Below are positions 51,558 to 62,319 of a stretch of 64,000 nt of DNA, one piece after another. The notes below the pieces were generated by a model. The model was not told the DNA's origin, ran no database searches, and saw only the letters and a program-made list of their open reading frames with translations. Origin of the DNA: Gp6-AA40 sp963741135 (GTDB lineage: Bacteria > Acidobacteriota > Vicinamibacteria > Vicinamibacterales > UBA2999); contig CAVUHC010000008.1 of the NCBI GenBank assembly GCA_963741135.1, forward strand, positions 496,001 to 560,000, written 5' to 3'. A program made the translations under genes and the position numbers. Positions within the stretch are counted from its first letter, which is position 1; every line of letters starts with the position of its first letter.

Positions 51558-52782
51558 ATGTCATTCGAGCTGTTCGTCGCGCTCCGTTACCTCTTCGCGC
51601 GCCGCAAGCAGGCGTTCATCTCCCTCATTTCGCTCATCTCGACGATCGGCGTCGCGGTCGGCGTGATGGCGCTCATCATCGCGCTCGCGCTGATGACCGG
51701 GCTGCAGGGCGAGCTGCGCGATCGCATCCTGTCGTCCCAGGCGCACATCTACGTCTGGAAGACGGGCGGCATCACCGACTACGCGCCGAGGTGGCCAAGC
51801 TGCGCCAGGTGCCGGCGTCGTCGGCGCCGCGCCCGCGATCATCGGCAAGGCGCTGATCGTCGCCGGCGATGCGCAGGCGTTCATCAGCGTCAAGGCGATC
51901 GACCCCGCGCTCGAGCCACCGTCACCGACATCAAGGAGGCGATGCAGCAGGGGAGCCTCGACGCGCTCGCGAACGAGAGCGAGGATCAGCCGCCGGCGAT
52001 CCTGATCGGCGAGGACCTCGCAAAACAGCTCGGCGTCAGGCTCGGCGACTCGGTCACCCTCGTGACGCCGCAGGGGACGCTCTCGCCGATGGGCATGATT
52101 CCGCGCACGCGGCGCGCGCGCGTCGCCGGTATCTACACTCTCGGTCTCTACGAGTTCGATTCGTCGTACGGATTCGTCTCGCTGCCGTTTGGCGAGCGGC
52201 TGATGGGGAAAGACGCGGCCGACTTGATCCAGCTGCGCGTGACCGACATCTGCGATGCGCCGCGCATTGCGGACGACGTCACGCGCCGTCTCGGGCCCGA
52301 CGTACGTCGCGCAGGACTGGTCCGACCTGAACCAGTCGCTCTTCTCGGCGCTCTGGCTGGAGAAGATGGCCATCTCGATCGCCATCGGCCTGATCGTCAT
52401 GGTCGCGGCGCTGAACATCGTCGCGTCGCTCATCCTGCTGGTGATGGAGAAGAGCCGCGACATCGCCATCCTGAAGACGATGGGGACGTCGCCGAAGCGG
52501 ATCATGACGATCTTCATGATGCAGGGGCTGATCATCGGCATCGTCGGGACGGTGGTCGGGGGGCGTCGGCGGCCTGGCGCTCTGCTGGGTGCTCGATCGA
52601 TATCGGCTGATCAAGATTCCCGCCGGACGTGTATCAGGTGGCGTACGTGCCGTTCGTCGTCCTGCCGCGCGACTTCGCGCGTCGTGATCGTCTCCGCGAT
52701 CGTCATTTGCTTCGTCGCGACGATCTATCCCTCGCGCCAGGCGTCACGGCTCGATCCTGTTCAGGCGTTGCGGTTCGAATGA
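51558..52782 (+). CDS. lolC: Lipoprotein-releasing ABC transporter permease LolC/LolE (frameshifted)
   Basis: Inner-membrane permease that, with LolD, extracts lipoproteins for transport to the outer membrane. MSFELFVALRYLFARRKQAF starts with the first membrane helix; then GVAVGVMALIIALALMTGLQ, a periplasmic domain (LGVRLGDSVTLVTPQGTLSP), and three C-terminal helices (IAIGLIVMVAALNIVASLIL, GLIIGIVGTVVGG, VSAIVICFVATIYPSRQASR) ending DPVQALRFE. Frame changes near 51785, 51818, 51915, 52305, 52560, 52622 and 52680. Confidence 0.88.
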
Positions 52783-52787
52783 GTCAC

Positions 52788-52878
52788 ATCCCAAATCCCA
52801 ACTCCCAGATCCCAAATCAAAACGCGCGTGCCGGAGCGTCATTGGGATTTGGGATTTGGGATTTGGGATTTGGGATTT
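52788..52878. repeat. AAATCCC repeat hairpin between lolC and lolD
   Basis: Left arm 52788-52822 (ATCCCAAATCCCAACTCCCAGATCCC...) and right arm 52841-52878 (GGGATTT five times) are reverse complements of a 7-bp unit. It lies exactly between lolC and lolD and ends 2 bases before the lolD ATG. The unit matches 3236-3273. Confidence 0.92.
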
Positions 52879-52880
52879 AA

Positions 52881-53559
52881 ATGCCGTTCGTCACCGTCGC
52901 GCGGCTGAACAAGTTCTACCAGGTCGGCACGCAGCGGATTCACGTGCTGCGCGACTCGAGTCTGGCCGTGGAACGCTGGCGAGATGCTCGCGATCGTCGG
53001 CGCGTCGGGCGTCGGGAAGAGCACGCTGCTGCATGCTGCTTGGCGGCCTGGACTCGATCGGACAGCGGGACGATCCACATCGGCGATCACGAGCTGGCGT
53101 CGATGAGCGACGCCGCGCTCGTCGAGTTCCGCAACCGCAACGTCGGCTTCGTGTTCCAGTTTCACCATCTGCTGCCGGAGTTCGAGCGCGCTCGAGAACG
53201 TCGAGATGCCGATGCGCATCGCGCGCGAGCCGCTGCCGGAAGTGCGCGGCCACGCGACGGCGCTGCTGGCGCGCGTCGGTCTTGCCGAGCGGCTGCACCA
53301 TCGGCCGGGCATGTTGTCGGGCGGCGAACAGCAGCGCGTCGCCGTCGCGCGGGCGCTCGTGATGAAGCCGGCGTTGCTCCTGGCCGACGAGCCGACCGGC
53401 GATCTCGACGAGACGACCGCCGACTCGCTGCACGCGCTGCTGCGGGAGATGCACGCCGAGCACGGGTTGACGTCGATCATCGCGACGCACAACCCGCGCC
53501 TCGCGGCGGCCTGCGATCGGATTCTGAGGTTAGAGTTGGGGCAGTTGCGCCCTGCCTGA
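52881..53559 (+). CDS. lolD: Lipoprotein-releasing ABC transporter ATPase LolD (frameshifted)
   Basis: ATPase partner of LolC/E. MPFVTVARLNKFYQVGTQRI, Walker A IVGASGVGKSTLLHLLGGLD, Q-loop FVFQFHHLLPEF, signature MLSGGEQQRVAVARALVMKP, Walker B LLLADEPTGDLDE and H-loop IIATHNPRLAA. Four frame changes (about 52979, 53037, 53067 and 53190) can each be fixed by removing one base (for instance the T in CGCTGGCGAG). Ends RILRLELGQLRPA. Confidence 0.92.
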
Positions 53560-53563
53560 GCGG

Positions 53564-53584
53564 CGCGGACCTTTCAGGTCCGCG
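53564..53584. repeat. CGCGGACCTTTCAGGTCCGCG palindrome
   Basis: A perfect 9-bp stem after the lolD stop; a member of the GCGGACC family and a possible lolD terminator. Confidence 0.75.
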
Positions 53585-53625
53585 AGCAGGGCCACCGGAT
53601 GATGCGGCCGCCGGTGCGGAGGGAC

Positions 53626-53825
53626 GGACATCATGTCGCGTCGCGCCGCGGTCGCCACGCCGGAAAACGCTCGGACGGCTGCTCTCGGCCGCTGGCCGCT
53701 CGGGTCGCGCCAAGAACGTTCGCTTCGCGAACGGCGCTCAACCTCGCTGATCCCCGGAGCCGCCTCGCGTTTTCTCGACTCCGCTGTCGGCATGGCTCCA
53801 ACGCGCCGCCACGCGACATGACGCC
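53626..53825 (-). mobile_element. 200-bp terminal-inverted-repeat element, copy B
   Basis: The reverse complement matches copy A (41281-41479) over nearly its whole length. Its ends are CATGTCGCGTCGCG and GCCACGCGACATG. Where copy A has TT/AA inside the ends (CATGTTGCGT/ACGCAACATG), B has TC/GA, so the change is compensated on both sides. It bounds the macro/metalloprotease module on the left. Confidence 0.78.
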
Positions 53826-54030
53826 CATCCCGACGTCGGTTTCTCGTTCGAGATCCCAGAGCGGCTACTTTCAGCCAGACGAGAGTTGTTGGCAGGGGCC
53901 TGACGCGCCTCTATCGGAGCGCCTTGAACAGTGGCTGCGCAGCGTCGCGCGCGAGGCGCCATTTGTTGCGGATAGGATGCACCGGATCCATGATTCACCC
54001 CTCGCCTGGGGCGATGTCGCGACGCTTTGA
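53818..54030 (+). CDS. Small ORF preceding the macro-domain gene
   Basis: A possible 70-residue acidic protein: MTPIPTSVSRSRSQSGYFQP ... SERLEQWLRSVAREAPFVAD and DSPLAWGDVATL. Its ATG lies within the terminal repeat of copy B and no ribosome site is clear, so the start is weak. The stop is 13 bases before the macro-domain gene. It could be a small effector-associated partner or chance. Confidence 0.4.
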   Translation: MTPIPTSVSRSRSQSGYFQPDESCWQGPDAPLSERLEQWLRSVAREAPFVADRMHRIHDSPLAWGDVATL

Positions 54031-54043
54031 GGGAGGCCATCAC

Positions 54044-55372
54044 ATGCAGTCAAGAACGTACGCAGTGGGCCGTTCAAGTATCACACTGCGCTTTGGGGAC
54101 ATTACAGAATCGAGGGCCGAGGCGCTGGTTAGTTCGGACGACTACATGCTGTCGATGGGGGGTGGCGTGTCGGCGGCCCTGCGCAGTGCCGGCGGCCCAC
54201 ATGTGGCAGCGGATGCGTCCAAGATGGTGCCTGCCAAGGTCGGTAATGTGATCGTGTCGTCAGCCGGCGACTTACAGGCAAAATACATTCTCCACGCCGT
54301 GACCATAGGAATGCAGCCGCACGAGATGGAACCGGCGGCCATCGTGCGCCAGACGAGCCAGCGTGCGATGCGCCTGCTGTCTGAGCTGGGTTGCACCTCA
54401 ATCGCCTTTCCCGCCATCGGTGCGGGCATTGCAGGTATCTCCACTGAAACCGTGGCCGCCGAAATGGCAACGGTGCTGGTCGAATCCGTCCTCGATGTCC
54501 AGACGGCGTATCAGATCGAGCTCTATCTGATGGATCGATTCCACACGATGGACCGTGACGACTTCTTCGTGTTCTTCGAACAGTTCGCAGCCCGTCAACT
54601 TGGCGTCGTCGCCAACCCGTCCGCCGGGCCGCAGGGCTTGTCTGCGCCCGGCAGGGCGAGGCCGGGGATGGATTCGGAACAAGCGTTCCAGGCGCACCGC
54701 CGTCATGAGGTTTACACGATGCTCCGCCATCTGGATGCGCGACGTAACAAGCTTGAGGCCGAGTTGATCCAGATCCTGGCTGGCGACGATGCACCGGAGG
54801 GGACGGGACTGGCGGCGTTGAAGGGTCAGCTCGAACAGATTCAAGCGCTACGCCGCTGCTACGAGAATCAAATAGTCCCAAGCAAAACACTGCAGCAACG
54901 CGTTGCCCCGGATTCGGTCTTCGTAAGTTCCACCAGTTCAGATCTCAAGCCACACAGACAGGCGGTCCGGACCGCAATCGAGGACCTCAATCTCAACTTC
55001 ATTGGCATGGAGGAGTTTGACGCCACGGGAACGCCTCCCGCCGACTTGATTCGGCAGAAGGTTGGCGAGAGCGAGTCGTACGTTGGGATTCTGGGGATGC
55101 GCTACGGATACGTCGATCCAGGCACAGGTCTGTCGATGACAGAGCTCGAATACCGGCAGGCAATTGCAAGTGCCAAGCCGATGCACATTTTCGTGATGGA
55201 TGATCACGCCCCCATCACTGCGGGTATGGTCGAAACGGACTCGGTGCGTTTCGCGAGGCTGCTGGAGTTCAAGAGTCGCGTCATGAAGGACCATACGTGC
55301 AAGCTCTTTACGAGCCCGGACGACCTGGCGAGAAAGTCGCGGGACACGCTCAGGTCGAAGCCGAAAGGCTGA
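54044..55372 (+). CDS. Macro domain - DUF4062 fusion protein
   Basis: A 442-residue cytosolic protein. GGGAGG at 54031-54036 sets the ATG at 54044. Residues 1-160 are a macro domain: ITLRFGDITESRAEALVSSD with GDIT at 18-21, the ADP-ribose loop MGGGVSAALRSAGG, and FPAIGAGIAGI. The usual NAAN is replaced by VSSDD, so hydrolase activity is doubtful and ligand sensing more likely. A charged helical linker (about 200-285) leads to DUF4062 from residue 290: DSVFVSSTSSDLKPHRQAVR, YVGILGMRYGYVDPGTGLSM. DUF4062 occurs in prokaryotic conflict proteins. It is intact and of lower GC than its surroundings. The metalloprotease starts 2 bases after the stop. Confidence 0.8.
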   Translation: MQSRTYAVGRSSITLRFGDITESRAEALVSSDDYMLSMGGGVSAALRSAGGPHVAADASKMVPAKVGNVIVSSAGDLQAKYILHAVTIGMQPHEMEPAAIVRQTSQRAMRLLSELGCTSIAFPAIGAGIAGISTETVAAEMATVLVESVLDVQTAYQIELYLMDRFHTMDRDDFFVFFEQFAARQLGVVANPSAGPQGLSAPGRARPGMDSEQAFQAHRRHEVYTMLRHLDARRNKLEAELIQILAGDDAPEGTGLAALKGQLEQIQALRRCYENQIVPSKTLQQRVAPDSVFVSSTSSDLKPHRQAVRTAIEDLNLNFIGMEEFDATGTPPADLIRQKVGESESYVGILGMRYGYVDPGTGLSMTELEYRQAIASAKPMHIFVMDDHAPITAGMVETDSVRFARLLEFKSRVMKDHTCKLFTSPDDLARKSRDTLRSKPKG

Positions 55373-55374
55373 CG

Positions 55375-56064
55375 ATGATGCAACGGTCAAAGTTTTGTGT
55401 CGAGCGCTTGCTGCCGGCAGATATGACGGGGCCGCAGGAAAGCGTTCGGCGCCCCGGTGGACCAGGTGCCATCACTCGGACAGGGAAACGGAAACTCTGG
55501 ATGACTGGTTCCGTGCTTCGGGTTCGGTTTATGGGCGGCACTCCGGTCGAACAGGCTATTGCGCAAAAGGAAGCACGCTGGTGGACCCAGCACGCCAACC
55601 TGACGTTCGACTTCAACAATGCACCGGACGCTGATGTTCGGGTGGCATTCAACGCGGATGAATTCGCATGGTCGTACATTGGTACCGATGCGAAGAGTGT
55701 CCCACTCGACCAACCCACGATGAATCTCGGCGTCGTCGATGGTGGGATTGCCGCGCACGAATTCGGCCACGCACTCGGGTTAGAGCACGTGCGTCAGAAT
55801 CCGGCAGGGGGCGTGCTGTGGAACGACGCCGTAGTGATCCGCGACCTCTCGGGCCCACCTCTGCGCTGGACCGCAGAACAAATTCGCAGGTTCGTGTTGG
55901 CGAAGCTCCCCGATTCTGGCTCTGGCACTCGCTTCGATCCGGACTCGATCATGCTGGACTTTTTCCCGCCGGAATGGACACTGAGTGATGTTGGCATCAT
56001 GGCCAACACCGCGCTTTCCAACTCGGACAAACAATTGATCGCGTTGATGTATCCGAAGCGCTGA
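55375..56064 (+). CDS. Zinc metalloprotease, M12/astacin-matrixin-like
   Basis: A 229-residue metzincin. The zinc motif is HEFGHALGLEH (His128, Glu129, His132, His138), and SIMLDFF near Met193 may be the Met-turn. The N-terminus MMQRSKFCVERLLPADM ... KRKLWMTGSVLRVRFMGGTP and VEQAIAQKEARWWTQHANLT matches the bacterial M12-like family layout. No signal peptide is seen, so it may act inside the cell. The two-base gap after the macro-DUF4062 gene indicates co-translation, and the pair may act together. Confidence 0.82.
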   Translation: MMQRSKFCVERLLPADMTGPQESVRRPGGPGAITRTGKRKLWMTGSVLRVRFMGGTPVEQAIAQKEARWWTQHANLTFDFNNAPDADVRVAFNADEFAWSYIGTDAKSVPLDQPTMNLGVVDGGIAAHEFGHALGLEHVRQNPAGGVLWNDAVVIRDLSGPPLRWTAEQIRRFVLAKLPDSGSGTRFDPDSIMLDFFPPEWTLSDVGIMANTALSNSDKQLIALMYPKR

Positions 56065-56117
56065 CCAGCCCCGTGCGTGTCACCGATGACGTGCCGCAAC
56101 TTCCAGGGCCACGCTAA

Positions 56118-56218
56118 CCGACGCCGGTGTTCGCGCCGCGGCTCGGCGCGAAGTGTTTGGGAGCGGCCGTCCGAGCGTTTTCCGGCGTGGCGACCGCGGC
56201 GCTACGCGACATGCGTCC
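56118..56218 (+). mobile_element. Terminal-inverted-repeat element, partial copy C
   Basis: The right half matches copy A (CGTCCGAGCGTTTTCCGGCG and CATGCGTCC end). The left half is shortened and altered (GTTCGCGCCGCGGCTCGGCGCGAA). It is inverted relative to copy B, so the two bracket 53826-56117. Confidence 0.7.
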
Positions 56219-56255
56219 GGCCCGACGTAGGTGGCACGGCGGGTCTACACCGCCA

Positions 56256-58178
56256 TTAACGCGAGGAGGTTGCGTTCCTTCCCGCGAGGAACTCCCACTG
56301 CGCCTGCCCGCGCTTGACGACGTTCTCGATGTCTTCCTCGAGGAGATAACGTCCTCGGACGAGATCCTGGGCGGCAGTCCGCAGCTTCGAGATGTAGTCG
56401 TCCCGATCGCGATACCGCTCTGCAATTGACAGCCTCGGATCCTTGCGCCCGTCGCGCTCCGCCTTTGTCATCGCGAACGGGATGTACGACCCGAGCAGGT
56501 TGTAAATCTCCTTCGACCCGCCTACCGACTGGGAGCGGAAATTCCAGCCGGTGTTCGTGGCGACCGGCACGGCGACATCAGGAACGCGGATGCCCGCGAT
56601 GTCATTGCCATCGGTGTCTACCTCAGGCACGAGATGAGGGAGCATCTCCACGTTTCCATTTCGTACCTGACCGGGTCCCGCGATGATACGCGGGTCGGCG
56701 ACCCCGGGAATCGCTGGAAACTTGACCGACGCGGCTCGCGTCAGCGTTCCGTCCGCCAGCTTCGGATACCGACTCTCGGGAGGAGCCGCTCCTTTGCTGA
56801 CCCATCCGTGCAAGCCTCGCATCAGGGCTCGCATGACCTCGCGCTGCGGCACCGGATTGTCCATCTGCCGGCCGCGGGTGGTCTTTGGCGGGAACGCCGA
56901 TTCGCCGTGCTGAGTGCCGGACAGCAGATAGATGCGGACATTGTCGGGAATCGTCAGATCCTTCCCGCCGTCCGGGCTCGTGTGAATCAACGCAGCCGCT
57001 CGCCCACCGCCCCAGTATTCGACCGGGGTGTTCGTGAAGAAAATCTTCGGCCGCTGATCGGTCCTGTACCGCTGAAGAAGCGATCCGCGCTCGTCGTTGA
57101 ACGTCTGTTCGTCCGTCGTGAACGGGAACCGCGTTGGCGTCAGCATGACCGAACCACCGACGGGCATGCCGAACCGTTCGTTAAATGTCCCGCGGGCCGA
57201 TCCGGCGATGTGCGCCCAGACGCCGTCAAACACCTTCCGATCGCGCTCATCCGCGTTGAAGCCGTCATACAGGAACTGCCGGAGGAACCGGCCGTCCTGT
57301 GACGCGCCGAACACGTACGTCGTTGTGCCCCGGATTGGCAGGTCAGTCCGGTAGCGGAACGCCGCGGCCGCATCACGAATCGCGGCAAGCCCCGCTCCCG
57401 CGACCCGCGCCCCCGTCGCGTTGAATGTCACGTCATACAGCCGTCCCGGCTCGAAGCCGCCGTCGAGCGCCACGCGCGGCGCCCCTGTCTGGCCTGTGAC
57501 GAAACGCCATTTCGCCCGTTCGATTCGTACCGGTCTGTCCCAGTAATGGTCGCGAACGGTCATCGTGTTTGCGGCATCATTCGGGTTCGTCGGCTCGTAC
57601 AGCGGCGCGTCGCTCAGCGAGGCTTCGTTCGCCTTCGCGTCAAGGACCACGCCGACGGTGATCGGCTCAATGAGGGCATCGAGTGTGGGGGCTTCCACCC
57701 GGATCATCGGCGGTCGAATGTCGAACTCCCAGCCGACGAACACAAGGGTGTAGCCCTCGCGCATCAGGTAGCCGTTGCCGAAATCGGCGGCGGCCATCGG
57801 ACTGTCGACGGTGGGTGCGCCGTTAAAGCGGCTGAGGAGGCCGAGGCGCCCACGGTTGATGACTTCGAAGAGCAGCACGCCGTTCCCCTTCGAGGGATCG
57901 GTCGGCCGCAGAACCATCATGTCGGAGGTGAAGCGCACGCGACCGTCGGCGTCCTGCGCCGCGCGTCCGATGTCGGTGATCCGCGCGTTGTGCGGGTCTT
58001 TCGGATCGAGCGCGAACTCGATGGAGCCAGTGAGCTTTTCATACGGCCCGGTGGTCCCGAACGCCTGGCCTCCTGCGACGGTCACGTGACTGGCGACTGT
58101 CACCTTCGAGACTTCCGCGAACACCAGCGAGGGACAGAACGCCAAGCACATGACGGTTGCAAGCAGCTTTGAACTCAC
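56256..58178 (-). CDS. Secreted alpha/beta hydrolase domain protein (Abhydrolase_10-like)
   Basis: A 640-residue exported protein. GAAGGAG lies seven bases before GTG 58178, which starts VSSKLLATVMCLAFCPSLVF, a signal peptide. The body shows TGPYEKLTGSIEFALDPKDP, DRPVRIERAKWRF, the probable nucleophile elbow YVFGASQDGRFLRQFLYDGF and VWAHIAGSARGTFNERF. It matches the large alpha/beta-hydrolase domain family frequent in soil bacteria; substrates are unknown. No frameshift. An in-frame TTG at 58196 is a less likely start. Confidence 0.8.
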   Translation of the reverse strand: MSSKLLATVMCLAFCPSLVFAEVSKVTVASHVTVAGGQAFGTTGPYEKLTGSIEFALDPKDPHNARITDIGRAAQDADGRVRFTSDMMVLRPTDPSKGNGVLLFEVINRGRLGLLSRFNGAPTVDSPMAAADFGNGYLMREGYTLVFVGWEFDIRPPMIRVEAPTLDALIEPITVGVVLDAKANEASLSDAPLYEPTNPNDAANTMTVRDHYWDRPVRIERAKWRFVTGQTGAPRVALDGGFEPGRLYDVTFNATGARVAGAGLAAIRDAAAAFRYRTDLPIRGTTTYVFGASQDGRFLRQFLYDGFNADERDRKVFDGVWAHIAGSARGTFNERFGMPVGGSVMLTPTRFPFTTDEQTFNDERGSLLQRYRTDQRPKIFFTNTPVEYWGGGRAAALIHTSPDGGKDLTIPDNVRIYLLSGTQHGESAFPPKTTRGRQMDNPVPQREVMRALMRGLHGWVSKGAAPPESRYPKLADGTLTRAASVKFPAIPGVADPRIIAGPGQVRNGNVEMLPHLVPEVDTDGNDIAGIRVPDVAVPVATNTGWNFRSQSVGGSKEIYNLLGSYIPFAMTKAERDGRKDPRLSIAERYRDRDDYISKLRTAAQDLVRGRYLLEEDIENVVKRGQAQWEFLAGRNATSSR

Positions 58179-58194
58179 GGCAGCTCCTTCTCTC

Positions 58195-58231
58195 AACCAC
58201 GAAGGCCTCGCCCTTCGCGTCTTCGTGGTTA
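58195..58231. terminator. Hairpin between two minus-strand genes
   Basis: AACCACGAAGG and a matching CTTCGTGGTT with a GC-rich loop. The CACGAAGG unit resembles other repeat hairpins here. It lies just after the stop of the downstream-oriented dehydrogenase. Confidence 0.55.
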
Positions 58232-59119
58232 TCGGTCCAACTTCGCCAGGTCGAGAATCACTTTGGCCATCGCGGAATAGTCTTCGTCGCCTCCGCCCGC
58301 CGCCATCTGCGCCGTCACGAGCTGTCGCACGGCCGCGCTGACGGGAGCTGGCACCTGGTTGTCCGCGAGCGTGGAGGAGGCGATTTTCAGATCCTTGGCG
58401 AACAAGCGGGTCTTGAAGCCTGGCTTGTAGTTGCCTTTCAGGATCCGTTCGCCGTGGACTTCGAGAACACGGCTCGCCGCGAAACCCCCGAGCAGCGCCT
58501 CGCGCATCCTGGCCGCGTCGATGCCCGCCTTCTTCGCGAGCGCGAACGCTTCGGCGACAGCGCCAAGCGTCCCGGCGATGACCATCTGATTGCAGACCTT
58601 GCAGATCTGGCCTGCGCCCGCGTCGCCGATCCTCACGACTTTTTCCGGATTGCCCATGACGTCGAGAATGGGCTTGACCGTGTCGAACGCGTCGACGTCG
58701 CCGCCGACCATGATCGACAGCGTTCCGCTTACCGCACCAATCTCGCCTCCGCTGACGGGCGCGTCGAGCATCTGCGCGCCCAGCGACTTGGCCTTTGTCG
58801 CGAGCCGGAGCGCCACGCCTGGAGCAATGCTGCTGTTGTCGATGATGATCGTTCCTCGCTGAAGCGCGCTGAAGACGCCATTGGTCCCTTCAAGCACCTG
58901 CTCGACGTCAGGGGAGTCGGGCAGCATCGTGATGATGCGGGTCACCTGGCGTGCGACATCCGCGGGCGATTCAGCGCGCGTGGCGCCGAGCGCGACAAGC
59001 GCCTCGACCGGTTGCGGACTGCGGCTGTGAACGATGAGGGGATAGTCTGCTTTCAGAAGATTGGTCGCCATCGGGCGACCCATGAGACCGAGTCCGATGA
59101 AACCGATTGTCTCAGGCAT
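58229..59119 (-). CDS. 3-hydroxyisobutyrate dehydrogenase / 2-hydroxy-3-oxopropionate reductase family
   Basis: A 296-residue NAD(P)-dependent beta-hydroxyacid dehydrogenase. MPETIGFIGLGLMGRPMATN holds the Rossmann GxGxxG motif; MLDAPVSGGEIGAVSGTLSI and GAGQICKVCNQMVIAGTLGA contain the substrate and catalytic-lysine motifs. MmsB (valine catabolism) and GarR (glycerate path) cannot be separated. Valine breakdown would fit the propionyl-CoA genes, but they are 20 kb away. Confidence 0.88.
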   Translation of the reverse strand: MPETIGFIGLGLMGRPMATNLLKADYPLIVHSRSPQPVEALVALGATRAESPADVARQVTRIITMLPDSPDVEQVLEGTNGVFSALQRGTIIIDNSSIAPGVALRLATKAKSLGAQMLDAPVSGGEIGAVSGTLSIMVGGDVDAFDTVKPILDVMGNPEKVVRIGDAGAGQICKVCNQMVIAGTLGAVAEAFALAKKAGIDAARMREALLGGFAASRVLEVHGERILKGNYKPGFKTRLFAKDLKIASSTLADNQVPAPVSAAVRQLVTAQMAAGGGDEDYSAMAKVILDLAKLDR

Positions 59120-59139
59120 GCGCGGAGTATAGTTCGACC

Positions 59140-59436
59140 ATGTTCATCGTGCTGGTGCAGGTACAGGTCAAGCCAGAGCTGCTCGGCGAGTTCAAGCCGG
59201 CCATTCTAATCAACGCTGCGCGATCGGTCGAACGCGATCCTGGATGTTTCAGGTTCGACGTCCTCCATCAGGAAGACGATCCGACGAAGTGGATCTTCTA
59301 TGAGGTGTACGAGAACGAGCACGCATGGGTCCAGCATCGCGCCTCTGCTCATTTTCTCGAGTTCAAACAGGTCGCTGACCGCGCGCTGATCTCGCGCGAC
59401 GTCACGAAGTTGACCGGCATCAATCTGAAGTCCTGA
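59140..59436 (+). CDS. Antibiotic biosynthesis monooxygenase (ABM) fold protein
   Basis: A 98-residue ferredoxin-like barrel protein: MFIVLVQVQVKPELLGEFKP, ERDPGCFRFDVLHQEDDPTK and FYEVYENEHAWVQHRASAHF. Family members include LsrG and YgiN-type quinol monooxygenases; no specific role can be given. Divergent from the dehydrogenase, with a 20-base gap. Confidence 0.87.
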   Translation: MFIVLVQVQVKPELLGEFKPAILINAARSVERDPGCFRFDVLHQEDDPTKWIFYEVYENEHAWVQHRASAHFLEFKQVADRALISRDVTKLTGINLKS

Positions 59437-59438
59437 TC

Positions 59439-59482
59439 GCGGACCCGCAGGGTCCGCGCCGCACATGAGAGGGTCCGCGGCG
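59439..59482. repeat. GCGGACCCGCAGGGTCCGC palindrome and partial copy
   Basis: GCGGACCCGCAGGGTCCGC at 59441-59459, then GAGGGTCCGCGGCGC. Part of the GCGGACC family; a likely terminator for the ABM gene. Confidence 0.7.
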
Positions 59483-59608
59483 CGTCAAATCAGCACCCGC
59501 GGGGGCATTCGACACGTCTCCTGCGCATTTGCCACCCTTTTCGTATCCGGTAGCGTCCAAAGGAGTAATCGCCACGGGTCAGGCATGTGCTCAATTCAAG
59601 CTATGCCT

Positions 59609-59614
59609 TATAAT
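59609..59614 (+). promoter_or_regulatory. Probable -10 element of the clpC promoter
   Basis: A perfect TATAAT 54 bases before the clpC start. No good -35 box at 16-18 bases upstream (TGTGCT at 17), so an activator or another sigma factor may be needed. The 230-base gap holds no gene. Confidence 0.5.
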
Positions 59615-59667
59615 GCCCGCTGAGAGGCTCTTCTCGCTAATCAACCGATAAACCTTAGGCAGGCCGG

Positions 59668-62108
<2,441 letters not shown>

Positions 62109-62109
62109 A

Positions 62110-62236
62110 GGTTCAGAAGGTTCAGTAGGTTCAGAAGGTTCAGTAGGTTCAGAGGGTTCAGAGCTCCTGGTCCCCTGAAAAGGAACCTCCTGAACAGGAC
62201 CCACTGAACCACCTGAACCACTTGAACCTCCCGAAC
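62110..62236. repeat. GGTTCAG(A/T)A 9-bp repeat hairpin
   Basis: Left arm: six units of GGTTCAG(A/T)A (62110-62163); right arm: TGAACC units (62181-62236). Large stem just after the clpC stop. The same unit codes for the DnaK tail linker at 29392-29480. Confidence 0.9.
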
Positions 62237-62319
62237 CCCCGAAAACCGACCAGCAGACGGTGACCATCGTCTGAGTCCTTCAGAAGATCCTGTAAACTAA
62301 GGTGTTCCGGAATCCTCTG

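Noticed and set aside
53630..53828. Protein-coding frames across the 199-bp elements (both strands, also at 41281)
   Set aside because: Frames are open on several strands at once, the reading shifts between copies, and the paired ends show that structure rather than protein is conserved.
59586..59614. HAIR or CtsR operator before clpC
   Set aside because: CTCAATTCAAG near 59590 recalls a HAIR half-site, but the second half and the 7-base spacing are absent, and no CtsR heptad repeat is seen.
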